Origin: Synechococcales cyanobacterium C42_A2020_086
Lineage (GTDB): Bacteria > Cyanobacteriota > Cyanobacteriia > Elainellales > Elainellaceae
Length of the DNA stretch: 64,000 bases
Assembly: GCA_015272325.1 (NCBI GenBank)
Contig: JACYLU010000017.1
Coordinates: 62,001-126,000, forward strand
Direction: 5' to 3'
Shown here piece by piece: positions 7,749 through 17,036 of this stretch. Every line of letters starts with the position of its first letter. The first letter of the stretch is position 1. Both the position numbers and the translations under genes were made by a program. The notes under the pieces were generated by a model, which saw only the letters and a list, made by a program, of their open reading frames with translations, was not told the DNA's origin and made no database searches.

Positions 7749-9452
7749 ATGAAGCTGCGGTCCTTTTTCTATACCTTGGCTACCATCGTGGTAGTACTGC
7801 TGCTCCTGGGGGCAGGGGGTGCCTACTGGTTGGCTGCCCATAGCCCGCTTACGCTACTGCGCGAGGGCGATATTGCCAATCCGGCTGCTGCCATGTTTGT
7901 GTCGCGACAATCGCCGGCAATGCTGTCGCTGCTGGTCAACCCCGAACGGCTGGAGTCGTTCTGGCTGGCTAAGGCCGAGCCACGAAAGCGGCGATCGGTG
8001 CAAGCCGAACTAAATCGCCTGCAGCGCAGTGTTTGGGCGGACACGCCGTTGAATTACGACCAAGATGTAAAACCGTGGCTGGGCAACGAGTTGACCTTTG
8101 CTGTCACTAGTACCGATGTCGATCGCGATTCGAGCAACGGCAAGCAACCCGGCTATTTGATGGTGCTGGAGGCCGCCAAGCCAGAACTCGCGCAGGAATC
8201 GCTGCAGTCCTTTTGGCAGCAGCGGGCAGCCCGCGGCATGAAGCTGGTGTTTGAACCCTTTGCAGGTGTGCAGTTAGTGCATGCGACGCAGGCCCAAGCC
8301 AGCGAACGGGACGATTTGCCGCCCGCCCTGACGAGCGCGGTGGTTGGCAACTATGTCCTATTTGCAAACTCACCCAAAGTGCTGCGCGATGCGATCAACA
8401 ATGCCCAAGTCACAGACCTGAACCTCAGCCAGAACGCCGCCTATCAGCAGGCCTTGGAGCGGCTAGAAGGGCAGCGCCTCGGCTTAGTTTTCGTGAATTT
8501 GCCGCAGTTTGCCGCCTGGTTGGCCGATCAGCCCAACTTGCCTCGGCAACCTCAGACATCGCCGCTGTTTAGCAAGGACTCACCCTACGAAGCGCTAATT
8601 GCTACCCTAGAGCCAAATCGGCATGGGATCTTAGCCGAAGCAGTGCTGTTGCCGGCTGAAGGTCAATCGTTGGAGCCGAGCACTCCGGTGCTGTCTGCGC
8701 CAGTGGATGCACTGCGGTTTGTGCCACCAACCAGTACACTCGTAGCGGCCGGTCAAGACTTGCCGCAGACTTGGCGATCATTGGAAGCGAACCTTGCTGC
8801 GTACGAACCCTTCCAAACTTTGGTGCAGCGACCGCTTAGCGATCTAGAGCAGCAGTGGCAGCTAACCCTCAGCGAAGACCTATTTCCCTGGATGCCAGGA
8901 GAATATGCCCTGGCCCAAGTGCCGCGATCCGATCACTCCCGTTCCGACTGGCTATTTGTGGTGCAAGACTCTCCCGACTCTGCTGCTGGACTGGCTCATC
9001 TGGATGCGTTAGCACAGCAGCAGGGCGTCAGTGTCGGCTCATTCCCCTTCAAAGATGCCACCCTCTTTGCCTGGACTAAGCTGACAACCCGCAATCGTGC
9101 TCAGTCGGGCGTAGCGTCGCTGCAAGCCGAAGTGCAGGGAGTCCGCACTCACCGAGATGGGTATACCCTATTTGCCACCTCCTTGGAAGCTATAGAGCAA
9201 GCGCTACAGGCCCCATCCACCGAATCTACTGAATTTCAGCAGGCAGTGGCAACGCTAAGATTTCCGAACAATGGCTACTTTTACCTCGACCGATCAACGC
9301 TGAGACGGCTGCTGCAACAGGAATCGCTCGCTGCCCTGTCTCATTTGCCCAAGCCGTTCCTGGATAGTCTGCAATCGGTGATGATCAGCAGCTATGGCAC
9401 TGGCAAGGATGGCTCTCAAGGCGCGGTGTTTCTGCGGCTAAACGGCATTTGA
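7749..9452 (+). CDS. DUF3352 domain-containing protein
   Basis: A 567-residue protein with one N-terminal membrane segment (FFYTLATIVVVLLLLGAGGA), followed by AAMFVSRQSPAMLSLL and a long extracytoplasmic part. The FVsrqsPamlSLLvNPerLe stretch and the LNRLQRSV...YDQDVKPWLGNELTFA block are the recognisable start of DUF3352, a cyanobacterial family of unknown function. It is probably anchored in the inner or thylakoid membrane with its bulk outside the cytoplasm. The product is rich in Gln and Leu. The 3' end overlaps a possible small gene on the other strand. Confidence 0.85.
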   Translation: MKLRSFFYTLATIVVVLLLLGAGGAYWLAAHSPLTLLREGDIANPAAAMFVSRQSPAMLSLLVNPERLESFWLAKAEPRKRRSVQAELNRLQRSVWADTPLNYDQDVKPWLGNELTFAVTSTDVDRDSSNGKQPGYLMVLEAAKPELAQESLQSFWQQRAARGMKLVFEPFAGVQLVHATQAQASERDDLPPALTSAVVGNYVLFANSPKVLRDAINNAQVTDLNLSQNAAYQQALERLEGQRLGLVFVNLPQFAAWLADQPNLPRQPQTSPLFSKDSPYEALIATLEPNRHGILAEAVLLPAEGQSLEPSTPVLSAPVDALRFVPPTSTLVAAGQDLPQTWRSLEANLAAYEPFQTLVQRPLSDLEQQWQLTLSEDLFPWMPGEYALAQVPRSDHSRSDWLFVVQDSPDSAAGLAHLDALAQQQGVSVGSFPFKDATLFAWTKLTTRNRAQSGVASLQAEVQGVRTHRDGYTLFATSLEAIEQALQAPSTESTEFQQAVATLRFPNNGYFYLDRSTLRRLLQQESLAALSHLPKPFLDSLQSVMISSYGTGKDGSQGAVFLRLNGI

Positions 9453-9798
9453 GACAAGCGAGTGCTTCGTCTAGTGCTCTGTCTGATTCAGCTCGATCAG
9501 GATCGGTAGGACTAGTCAGACCAGGTAGATCAGTTAGCTTCGTAACATTACTAGAACCATCCCTATCCGTGCTCTGATAATCACTCTGCCAGCAGGCCAC
9601 TAAGCAGCGCTGCCCCTGATCGCGTTGCTCGTCATCTAGCCAGCAATGAGCTAGGCAACGGGGGCTAGTCGCCAGCAATGGAACCGTTTGCGGGCTAGCG
9701 CAGTCCCGAGTGATGAGCGGCTCCCACTGAACTTCTCGATGGTTGCCCTGGGTTTGAGCAGAAACGGCAATGCTAGATCGCCGCGGAATCGGTAGCAT
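9385..9798 (-). CDS. Hypothetical protein, uncertain
   Basis: A 137-residue frame from the ATG at 9798, with AGGAG just 4 nt upstream. The middle (SPRCLAHCWLDDEQRDQGQRC, then LVACWQSDYQS) has a Cys-rich, acidic look and is outside any other gene. The last 23 codons are antisense to the DUF3352 gene, which weakens the case. No family recognised. It is listed because the 640 bp between DUF3352 and mutL are otherwise empty. Confidence 0.35.
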   Translation of the reverse strand: MLPIPRRSSIAVSAQTQGNHREVQWEPLITRDCASPQTVPLLATSPRCLAHCWLDDEQRDQGQRCLVACWQSDYQSTDRDGSSNVTKLTDLPGLTSPTDPDRAESDRALDEALACLKCRLAAETPRLESHPCQCHSC

Positions 9799-10088
9799 GG
9801 CTCTCCTGAGTAGGTATAAACGAATCTTCAACCCTACTGTAGGATTTCTGATCAAACCAGCCTTCGACCTTTTATATAGCCTATTCAGGTATTCTTGAGT
9901 TCGTCCATGCTAGTACTTCTTGACACCTGCATGGTCATCCCTAGGTAGCATCTGCTCTCCTACTTGAGGAGGAGCTATCTGGGTGAAGAAGGCAGAGGCA
10001 AATCGACCGATTGGCTTAATCCAACGTAGTCTGGCAGCAAACCGCAGAGGCTGCATCAGACTCCAGGTAGACGTACTACACTGAGGGC

Positions 10089-11834
10089 ATGACCGCCTGT
10101 ATTCAACCGCTGCCGACCGACGTGATCCACCTCATGGCTGCTGGAGAAGTCATCGACTCTCTGGCGGCTGTCGTCCGGGAGTTAGCAGAGAATGCCATTG
10201 ATGCAGGAGCGACCCGAATTACGGTCTCGTTGTGGACAGACCAGTGGCGAGTTCGACTCACAGATAATGGCAGCGGCATGACCCTTGCTGACCTAGAACA
10301 GGCGGCTTTGCCCCACAGCACCAGCAAAATTCGGGACAGTCAGGATCTCTGGAAGATTGCTAGTCTCGGTTTTCGAGGGGAAGCCCTGCACAGCTTGGCT
10401 CAGCTGGCCCATCTCGAGATTTGCAGCCGCTCCGTCGAGTCGGATGCTGGCTGGCGCTTGACCTATGATCGCCAGGGGCAGCCCCAATATCGGGAAACTG
10501 TGGCCATGGCCATTGGTACAGTGGTGACGGCCAGCCACCTGTTCGATACTTGGCTACCGCGTCGCGAAAGTTTGCCACCGCCGGCGCAGCAGCTACGCGC
10601 GATCCAGCTCACTCTGCAGCAACTCGCCCTTTGTCATCCGGGCATTACTTGGCAGGTTGAGCAAAACGACCATCCTTGGTTTGCCATCTGGGGCAGTGCC
10701 TCGGCCAAGCAGATTGTGCCGCAGTTGGTGCGGGAGATTCAGCCACAGGACCTACAAGACTGGCAGCACCGCATAGCCTGGGTCTCAAACTCCGGTGCCG
10801 ATGCGTCGCTGTATGGGGTCATTGGTTTGCCCGATCGCTGCCATCGCCATCGCCCCGACTGGGTGCGTGTAGCGGTGAATGGGCGCGTTGTTAAACTGCC
10901 CGAACTCGAACAAACCATTCTGGCTTCCTTTCGGCGAACGCTGCCCCGCGAGCGGCATCCCGTTTGCTTCCTGCATTTGCGGGTTCCCTCGCAGCAGGTG
11001 GATTGGAACCGCCATCCTGCCAAGGCCGAAATTTATCTGCACCAGCTCGACCGCTGGCAAACCCAAGTCGCAGAAGCCATTGCCGGTGCTTTGCAGCTCA
11101 GTACCACCTACTTCTCGGATGCGGCCGCGGCTCCGCGGGTCGGGCAACTCTTAAAAGCAGCTGAGTCTGGTGGCATCTATCGGACGCCTCGTGCTGTTCA
11201 GCCTAGTAGCGACCCTGCACACCCAGAGTCGTCGGAGTCGCCAGCAACCGAAGACACCCCAGCAACAGTAGCACCGCTGATTCCGTTGAAAGCCGTAGCG
11301 CAAGTTCACCAGCGGTACATTTTGGCAGAACATCCTAGCGGCATGTGGCTTGTGGAACAACACATCGCCCATGAGCGTGTGCTCTACGAACAGCTGGCAG
11401 ATCACTGGCAGGTTGTGCCGCTAGAGCCGCCGATTGTGCTTGAGGCTCTCTCAAGTCATCAGGTAGAGCAGCTACAGCGAATCGGTCTGAACGTGGAAGC
11501 CTTTGGCGAACAGCTTTGGATCGTCCGCACGGCCCCAGAGGCGTTAGCGAGCCGCGACGACTGTACCGATGCCCTGCTAGAACTCAGTTTGGGGGGCAAT
11601 CTGGACGCCGCACTGGTAGCAACTGCCTGCCGCACAGCGATCCGCAACGGGATGCCGCTGTCGCTAGACGCAATGCAGCAATTGCTTGACCAATGGCAGC
11701 GCACTCGCCATCCGCATACCTGCCCCCACGGCCGCCCAATCTATCTGTCGCTAGAAGAATCTAGCTTATCGCGCTTCTTCCGCCGCCATTGGGTGATCGG
11801 CAAGAGTCACGGCATCGAAGAGAAGGACCGCTAG
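10089..11834 (+). CDS. mutL: DNA mismatch repair protein MutL
   Basis: A 581-residue GHKL ATPase that links MutS mismatch recognition to strand incision. N-terminal motifs are visible in order: IAAGEV-like (LMAAGEVIDS), VRELAENAIDAGAT (catalytic Glu and Mg-binding Asn), DNGSGM and GFRGEAL. The C-terminal half has an endonuclease-type motif (EQHIAHERVLYE) and CPHGRP near the end. Both are features of the nicking MutL proteins of bacteria without MutH. The leading Asp of the usual DQHA is Glu here and the Ala is Ile. The proline/Ser/Thr-rich linker (around residues 365-395) is normal. Length is usual. Confidence 0.95.
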   Translation: MTACIQPLPTDVIHLMAAGEVIDSLAAVVRELAENAIDAGATRITVSLWTDQWRVRLTDNGSGMTLADLEQAALPHSTSKIRDSQDLWKIASLGFRGEALHSLAQLAHLEICSRSVESDAGWRLTYDRQGQPQYRETVAMAIGTVVTASHLFDTWLPRRESLPPPAQQLRAIQLTLQQLALCHPGITWQVEQNDHPWFAIWGSASAKQIVPQLVREIQPQDLQDWQHRIAWVSNSGADASLYGVIGLPDRCHRHRPDWVRVAVNGRVVKLPELEQTILASFRRTLPRERHPVCFLHLRVPSQQVDWNRHPAKAEIYLHQLDRWQTQVAEAIAGALQLSTTYFSDAAAAPRVGQLLKAAESGGIYRTPRAVQPSSDPAHPESSESPATEDTPATVAPLIPLKAVAQVHQRYILAEHPSGMWLVEQHIAHERVLYEQLADHWQVVPLEPPIVLEALSSHQVEQLQRIGLNVEAFGEQLWIVRTAPEALASRDDCTDALLELSLGGNLDAALVATACRTAIRNGMPLSLDAMQQLLDQWQRTRHPHTCPHGRPIYLSLEESSLSRFFRRHWVIGKSHGIEEKDR

Positions 11835-11930
11835 AAAGCGGGTTGTCCCTTGCTAGAACTCGGCTACACTTCAACTGAGATTAATGTAAGACTGATGCTA
11901 TAGGACTGATGCAACTTAGCTCCCAGCAGC

Positions 11931-12524
11931 TTACTGCTCCATGGCGGAACGGCCCTGTCGCCCTAGTCGCACCAGCACAAAATAGCCAAAGTACAGCACA
12001 TAGATGACCAAGGCCACAATCGCCAAAAACCCCAGAAATTCAGGTCTATAGCCGGGGTGGACGATGTTCTTGAAGCCTAGGGGTGGGTCCAGCCAAACCT
12101 GGCAGAAGGGAGTTGCGAAGGTTTGCCGCGACAGGGCACAGGAGAGGAAGGGCAGCGAGGCAAGCGCTCCCAGCACACAATAGAGGCTGACTGCCCAACG
12201 CCAGGAATTGAACACGAACTTTAGGCGGCTGCGCGGCTGCTCGTCAATTTCTTCATTGAGATCGACCCAAAACCAGAGGCTGAGGGGAATCAAAATTCGC
12301 GCCAGCACGCCGGTCATAAAGCTAATGGGCAAATTGCCAATCATCAGATACACCGTGATGGCCAGCAGGCTAGCCACGCGCCAGTAGATAATCATCAATC
12401 GCTGCATTGCTTCTGCTCGCTGGAACAGCGCCCAAACTAGCAAGATCAACGGCAGGATCACGGTAAACACAACGGCTAACCGATAGTCCATCCAGACTAA
12501 CGATTGCAGCAATTCTTGAGACAT
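11931..12524 (-). CDS. DUF3177 family membrane protein
   Basis: About 197 residues from the Met at 12524 (MSQELLQSLVWMDYRLAVVF). Five hydrophobic segments, with the conserved acidic/aromatic stretch LWFWVDLNEEIDEQP in the middle loop. DUF3177 is a membrane family found in cyanobacteria and plastid-bearing lineages; its function is unknown. An upstream in-frame start at 12539 adds five residues and has no better ribosome site. It is divergent from the CPBP-like gene. Confidence 0.82.
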   Translation of the reverse strand: MSQELLQSLVWMDYRLAVVFTVILPLILLVWALFQRAEAMQRLMIIYWRVASLLAITVYLMIGNLPISFMTGVLARILIPLSLWFWVDLNEEIDEQPRSRLKFVFNSWRWAVSLYCVLGALASLPFLSCALSRQTFATPFCQVWLDPPLGFKNIVHPGYRPEFLGFLAIVALVIYVLYFGYFVLVRLGRQGRSAMEQ

Positions 12525-12667
12525 GTCTGTATTGCCCAATTACTCAACCAATCAGTGTAGCGTACTCCTTGAGTCCGCAGATGCGCAGGGAGCCGCTACC
12601 CAATCCCAAGAAACCCCCGCTAAACTACCTGCAGCCCCCTTTATCATCCATTCCCCCATTCCCCGCT

Positions 12668-15337
12668 ATGCGGCTGTTCACTATTCCGTTGCGCCTTCTG
12701 TTACCTCTTCATTCTTGCTGGCTCCGCTGCTTACGATTCGGCTTGTTGCTGATCACCACTGTGGCGATGCTACTCCTCTGCGCTTCCAAGCTGCCGGCTC
12801 AGCCTGCCGCGACTGAGTTGCCGCCTTCACAGTATTCCTCTACGATGCGGGCTGCGTTCAATCAGCCAGCGGCCTTTCCCATGGTCTCGTCGCCGCCTTC
12901 GCCGCAGTATCGTCCAGTCGGGGAGTGGGTAGGACGGCTGATTTTGCCAACCGAAGCGCAGTATCAGCAGGTGTATCAGGACATCCAGGAAACCGATTGG
13001 GCTTGGTTGGAAGTGACGGTGGCACCCCCCGCTGCCCAGAACTGGATTGGCAAGATGGTGCGGCTAGCGTGGAGTTCCGATCCCGAGGTCCAGTCCTACG
13101 TCCGGCTCGCCACGCGGGACGTGCAGTTCACGCCAGAGGTGCTCAGCAGCGTCGCTCGCGGCAACATTCACCCCGAGCGGCTCGATGGGCGTAGTCAGGT
13201 TGGGCCGTTGCAATCACTAGCAGGGGGACGTCCCTTTGATGATGTCACGGTGGTGTTATCCGGAACGGTGCAGCCAGAACCCGGTGACTTCACTGCAGCA
13301 AATGCTGCCTTAGCCATTCCTACCACGGCAGCAACCTTGAGGATTCGCCGCGAGCCAATCCAGGAAACCGGGCGTTTCTACGCGCTCGTCAAATTTCTAG
13401 AGCCAGTGCCACCAGAACCGCCTGCTCAGTTGCCAGAACAATGCCCGGGAGAGTCGCCCTGCGCTAGTGAATTCATGCGGGTGCAGCATTACAACCCTGC
13501 CACTAGGCAATTTGATGGCCCGACGGAAATCATTCGGATTCCGCAGCAGCCACCCGACTGGATCGGCGTTTTCAACATGACCACCCGCGATCTGGCAACC
13601 TCTGCGGCAGGCGAAGCAGGCTGGTACATCTATGGTGCTGCTGATGCTGCTGGTCGGTTTACCGTGCAGGCCATGCAGCCCCGATTGCTACTACAGCTCT
13701 CGCCGCAGCAAATTACCGGCTTTAGACGGGGTTTGCGGTATATCAACTTTGAAAATTGGAAGAATACGCCGGCTCGCAAAGGCACAATCCAATCGGTTCT
13801 GGTGACTCCGGAGACGAGTTCAGCGCAGACTGATGGTTCTGCCAGTTGGACCATCGGCGAGCGAGCATTGGTTCTACACTTGTTTGGCGGTCGAGGCGGC
13901 ACTCAGCCTACAGCCGAATCGGCGGTATTGGGTACCTATACTGGGCACTTTTCCTTTGGTGTCGCTGAGGTGATTCGCGACCCGTTTACCGAAGAACTGC
14001 GATGGCAAGTGGATTACGTCCAGATCTACGCTCGCAACGTTGAGGGCATTCTGTCGGGTGATACCACTTGGGCCAACTACATGGGTAATTTGCAGCGCGG
14101 CTGGATGGGAACTCGTCCGGTCTCGGACGTTCTGGTTAGGCTAGATGCCCTCACCCAAGACTACGACTTTGGCGGCATTCCATTGTCGCCTTTAGACGAG
14201 TTGCTAAACGACCTGCATCTAATGGCGGCCCGCTACCGAATTGGGGATGGCACCGGCGGCGCGACCGTGACCCCGGCTACCTCCTGCGTTCAGGATTCGG
14301 CGCAGGCTCTGTTTGCCACCATTCGCCGGGTGCAGAATCAGGTCAATGCCAATCCGCAAATTCTGGCGTGGCTCCAGCAGCATCCGGATGATCCCACCAG
14401 CCGCCGGTTTCAGCAGCTCGTTCGGCTCGGTCGCGACCTGGAATCTCAACTCACGCCGATGGGCGTAGTGCGTCCGGATTGGGCCAGCAACACCGAGATT
14501 TTGACCGGCGTTCCCTCCAATCGGGCGTTTATCAGCAACGACCAGCTCAACTGGCGAAATCTGGCTGCCATGCTGCTGAGCTGGCGGACTGCTTTGCCGC
14601 GTCAAGTCCATGATGAGCTGTCGATGATCTTCCTGCGCTACGGCGGGCAGCTCTGGTTTCTACGCACCAACCAAATTGGCGGCTACGATCCGGACATTGC
14701 TCCAATTGCGCCAACGCTGATCATGGGCGAGTGGACGCTGCCGTTCACCCAAATTCCCCTGCTGTCGTGGTTTGTGCAGCGACTGTTTGGTAGCCTGACG
14801 ATTCCCAATGGCAGTGACTGGCGGCTAACCCTAGCTGCCCTGTTGGGCTTTGCTGCCATTGCACTGCCGCTTGGATACTCCCGTGGGTTTCTAGTTTGGC
14901 GGCCGTGGGTTGCTCCCTGGTATTGCCAACTGGGGTGGCTGGGGCTACTGCTGCTGTCAGCCCTGCTGCAATCGCTGCTGTTTCGGGTGCTGCCCATTCC
15001 CTATCCCAAAGGATGGGTTCCCGAACTCACCTGGTGGGGCTGGGCGATGATTGCGCTAGGGTTGCAGGTCCTGATGTATGGATCGACTCGCTGGCTTCGT
15101 CCCCGCTATGCTCCCATCTTCACCCATCCGGTGTTTCTGGTGCTGATCACCCTACTCGGCTGGAGCTGTACTGTGGTCTATCGGCTGACGGGTTCCCTCT
15201 GGACAATCACCTGCGTGCATTGGCTGGTGCTGTCTGTGTGGATGCTGCTGCTGGGCGGCAAATCCCAACTCGATGAGGCATCCGACCGAGTAGCTCTACC
15301 CCGCGAGCCGCGCTTTAGTTCTCGGGCTATTCCCTGA
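12668..15337 (+). CDS. Large CPBP-like membrane protein with degenerate active site
   Basis: About 889 residues from the ATG at 12668, which starts directly at a signal-peptide-like segment (basic, then LLLITTVAMLLLCASKLPAQ). An in-frame start 33 codons earlier gives only a proline-rich leader. An extracytoplasmic region of about 630 residues follows, and then about six membrane segments. The last part matches the CPBP/CAAX-protease pattern (SLLFRVLPIP, then VYRLTGSLWTITCVHWLVL with the conserved His). The catalytic Glu pair of EExxFR is Gln-Ser here (about residues 768-769). It could be an inactive relative or a family in which these residues vary. The role is unknown. Confidence 0.65.
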   Translation: MRLFTIPLRLLLPLHSCWLRCLRFGLLLITTVAMLLLCASKLPAQPAATELPPSQYSSTMRAAFNQPAAFPMVSSPPSPQYRPVGEWVGRLILPTEAQYQQVYQDIQETDWAWLEVTVAPPAAQNWIGKMVRLAWSSDPEVQSYVRLATRDVQFTPEVLSSVARGNIHPERLDGRSQVGPLQSLAGGRPFDDVTVVLSGTVQPEPGDFTAANAALAIPTTAATLRIRREPIQETGRFYALVKFLEPVPPEPPAQLPEQCPGESPCASEFMRVQHYNPATRQFDGPTEIIRIPQQPPDWIGVFNMTTRDLATSAAGEAGWYIYGAADAAGRFTVQAMQPRLLLQLSPQQITGFRRGLRYINFENWKNTPARKGTIQSVLVTPETSSAQTDGSASWTIGERALVLHLFGGRGGTQPTAESAVLGTYTGHFSFGVAEVIRDPFTEELRWQVDYVQIYARNVEGILSGDTTWANYMGNLQRGWMGTRPVSDVLVRLDALTQDYDFGGIPLSPLDELLNDLHLMAARYRIGDGTGGATVTPATSCVQDSAQALFATIRRVQNQVNANPQILAWLQQHPDDPTSRRFQQLVRLGRDLESQLTPMGVVRPDWASNTEILTGVPSNRAFISNDQLNWRNLAAMLLSWRTALPRQVHDELSMIFLRYGGQLWFLRTNQIGGYDPDIAPIAPTLIMGEWTLPFTQIPLLSWFVQRLFGSLTIPNGSDWRLTLAALLGFAAIALPLGYSRGFLVWRPWVAPWYCQLGWLGLLLLSALLQSLLFRVLPIPYPKGWVPELTWWGWAMIALGLQVLMYGSTRWLRPRYAPIFTHPVFLVLITLLGWSCTVVYRLTGSLWTITCVHWLVLSVWMLLLGGKSQLDEASDRVALPREPRFSSRAIP

Positions 15338-16733
15338 AGCTGGTGCCAGTTTTGCTTAGGATACTGTTCAAGGAGTCATTCAATTGATCGTTCAAAGAAT
15401 CATCGAATGTATTGCTTAACAAGTTATTCAAGAGCGTTCCCCTGACGATCAGAATCATCATGACCAGCGTGACTAGCATCATGTAGTAGGCACCCAGCGC
15501 CACTTCCCGCGGCAGCCAGATGAAGGTGCTGCTAGCAATCAACCAACTGATCAGCCAGAACAGGTAGAGCAGCACGCCACGAGAGTCGGACAATTTTAGG
15601 TACTTCAGCAGTAGCAGCAGGGGAATAAGAAACTGTACGTCGTTGTAGGAGTAGCGAGGTGCCGGAATGAAGAAATCGGCTATTAAAATCATCACCCCGC
15701 CGCTGAGAAAGATCAGATCCAGCCCGAGCTGCTGCCGAACCGCACGCGAGCAGGACAGTAGCACCAGCGACAGCAGCAGCACTACCCCAGCCAAACCCGC
15801 AATCAAATGACTGGTACTCAGGGAAATTCCCAAAATCTCTTCCACCGTAGATTGCAGTGATGAGTTAATGCCGGGCATCTTCACCTTTGAGGTCAGATTA
15901 TCCATGCCTTCAACGATGTCTGGGAAGACAATGGCTACATCCTGCCGAATGGAGCTGAGATCATTGGCGCTGAGGGCCGCAAAGCTTTGCATTGCCGAGC
16001 CATAACTTTTCCAGACGGCGTCGCCCATCAATAAAACGGAGCCGACTAAACTGCCGATGAACCCGACCCACGTCGCCACCAGCAGCCGAAACCGCCGAAA
16101 CAGCAGCATTGGCAGCGTCATGATGATTAAGGGAAACCTCATACTGGCAGTCATGCCGATTAGGAGTCCGCTGCAAATGTCTCGCTGATTCCATTTGCGC
16201 TGCGCTACCCAATACGCCACGGCCAGCCCTAACACATAGAAAATGTAGATCTGACCCCGCTCAACGTGAACGCGCCAAAAGTTGCTGGCTGCAAACAACA
16301 ACCAGCCATTGACAGCTAGAAATTTACTGCGCATGACAGACGCGGGAACGCGAGTCATGATGGCTAAAGGAATGAGCAGTGCTAGCCATTGCAGCCCTAG
16401 CCAGATGAGTCGCTGCTGGCGATAGGGTAGCGCTTCAAACGGCCGATACAGCAGCAGTGCTGTTGGTGGAACGGTGACACGCGAGACGGGAATCTCGGGC
16501 TTATCTAGGGGGTCGAGGAATCGCTCGTCATCTCCTGGTTGCCAGCGAAAAAAGTAGGGATCCTTGCCGCTCGCTAGCAGTCGTGCGCCGACCACACGAT
16601 TCCTGAGATCAATACCGCCATAGGTTAGCGTATTGTTCAGATCAGCCACAAACCCTAATCCAGAAAGGGCGATGGCAATGATCAGCATGACATTCAAAAT
16701 TCTGGTTAAACCCGCTTTGCTGAGATTACCCAT
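15327..16733 (-). CDS. Glycosyltransferase 87 (DUF2029) family membrane protein
   Basis: A 468-residue protein with about 11 membrane segments. It resembles the polyprenyl-phosphate-dependent mannosyltransferases first described in mycobacterial lipoglycan synthesis. The motif GGIDLRNRVVGARLLASGKDPYF, with Asp in the first outside loop and the gkdPY ending, is the typical start, and the RVTVPPTALLLYRPF block follows. It would use a lipid-linked sugar donor on the outer side of the cytoplasmic membrane; acceptor unknown. The C-terminal tail is low-complexity (repeated NDQLNDSLNS-like units). Its 3' end overlaps the convergent CPBP-like gene by 11 bp. Confidence 0.75.
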   Translation of the reverse strand: MGNLSKAGLTRILNVMLIIAIALSGLGFVADLNNTLTYGGIDLRNRVVGARLLASGKDPYFFRWQPGDDERFLDPLDKPEIPVSRVTVPPTALLLYRPFEALPYRQQRLIWLGLQWLALLIPLAIMTRVPASVMRSKFLAVNGWLLFAASNFWRVHVERGQIYIFYVLGLAVAYWVAQRKWNQRDICSGLLIGMTASMRFPLIIMTLPMLLFRRFRLLVATWVGFIGSLVGSVLLMGDAVWKSYGSAMQSFAALSANDLSSIRQDVAIVFPDIVEGMDNLTSKVKMPGINSSLQSTVEEILGISLSTSHLIAGLAGVVLLLSLVLLSCSRAVRQQLGLDLIFLSGGVMILIADFFIPAPRYSYNDVQFLIPLLLLLKYLKLSDSRGVLLYLFWLISWLIASSTFIWLPREVALGAYYMMLVTLVMMILIVRGTLLNNLLSNTFDDSLNDQLNDSLNSILSKTGTSFRE

Positions 16734-17036
16734 GAGATGCTTCTTGCCAAAAGGGGGGACAACTGAGAGGCAATTCGGACGTGCCCGCCTCGGCGAGCCT
16801 GAAACGATTTCGCAAGCAATTTCAGGGACACTCGCTTTCTCTATTCAGCCGCTGCCACGGGCTATCCGTAAAAAGCTGTTTTCAAAATTGGGTAAGGCTC
16901 TCAAACGAGTGTTGTGACTAGAGCGATAGCTGGCAGGAATCTTCTGTATTCTGAGCAGCTCTCTACGAAACATGAATGCTAAGCAGCGATTTTGCCGGAC
17001 AGTATTACGATCGCTGTAGTGCCTTGAGGGGGTATT
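16734..17036. other. Divergent intergenic region
   Basis: 303 bp between the GT87 gene and the low-complexity-tail gene, which point away from each other. No gene, RNA or repeat of note. GAGGGG stands 5 nt before the start at 17037 and is the probable ribosome site. Promoters for both genes must lie here but none can be assigned by eye. Confidence 0.4.
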
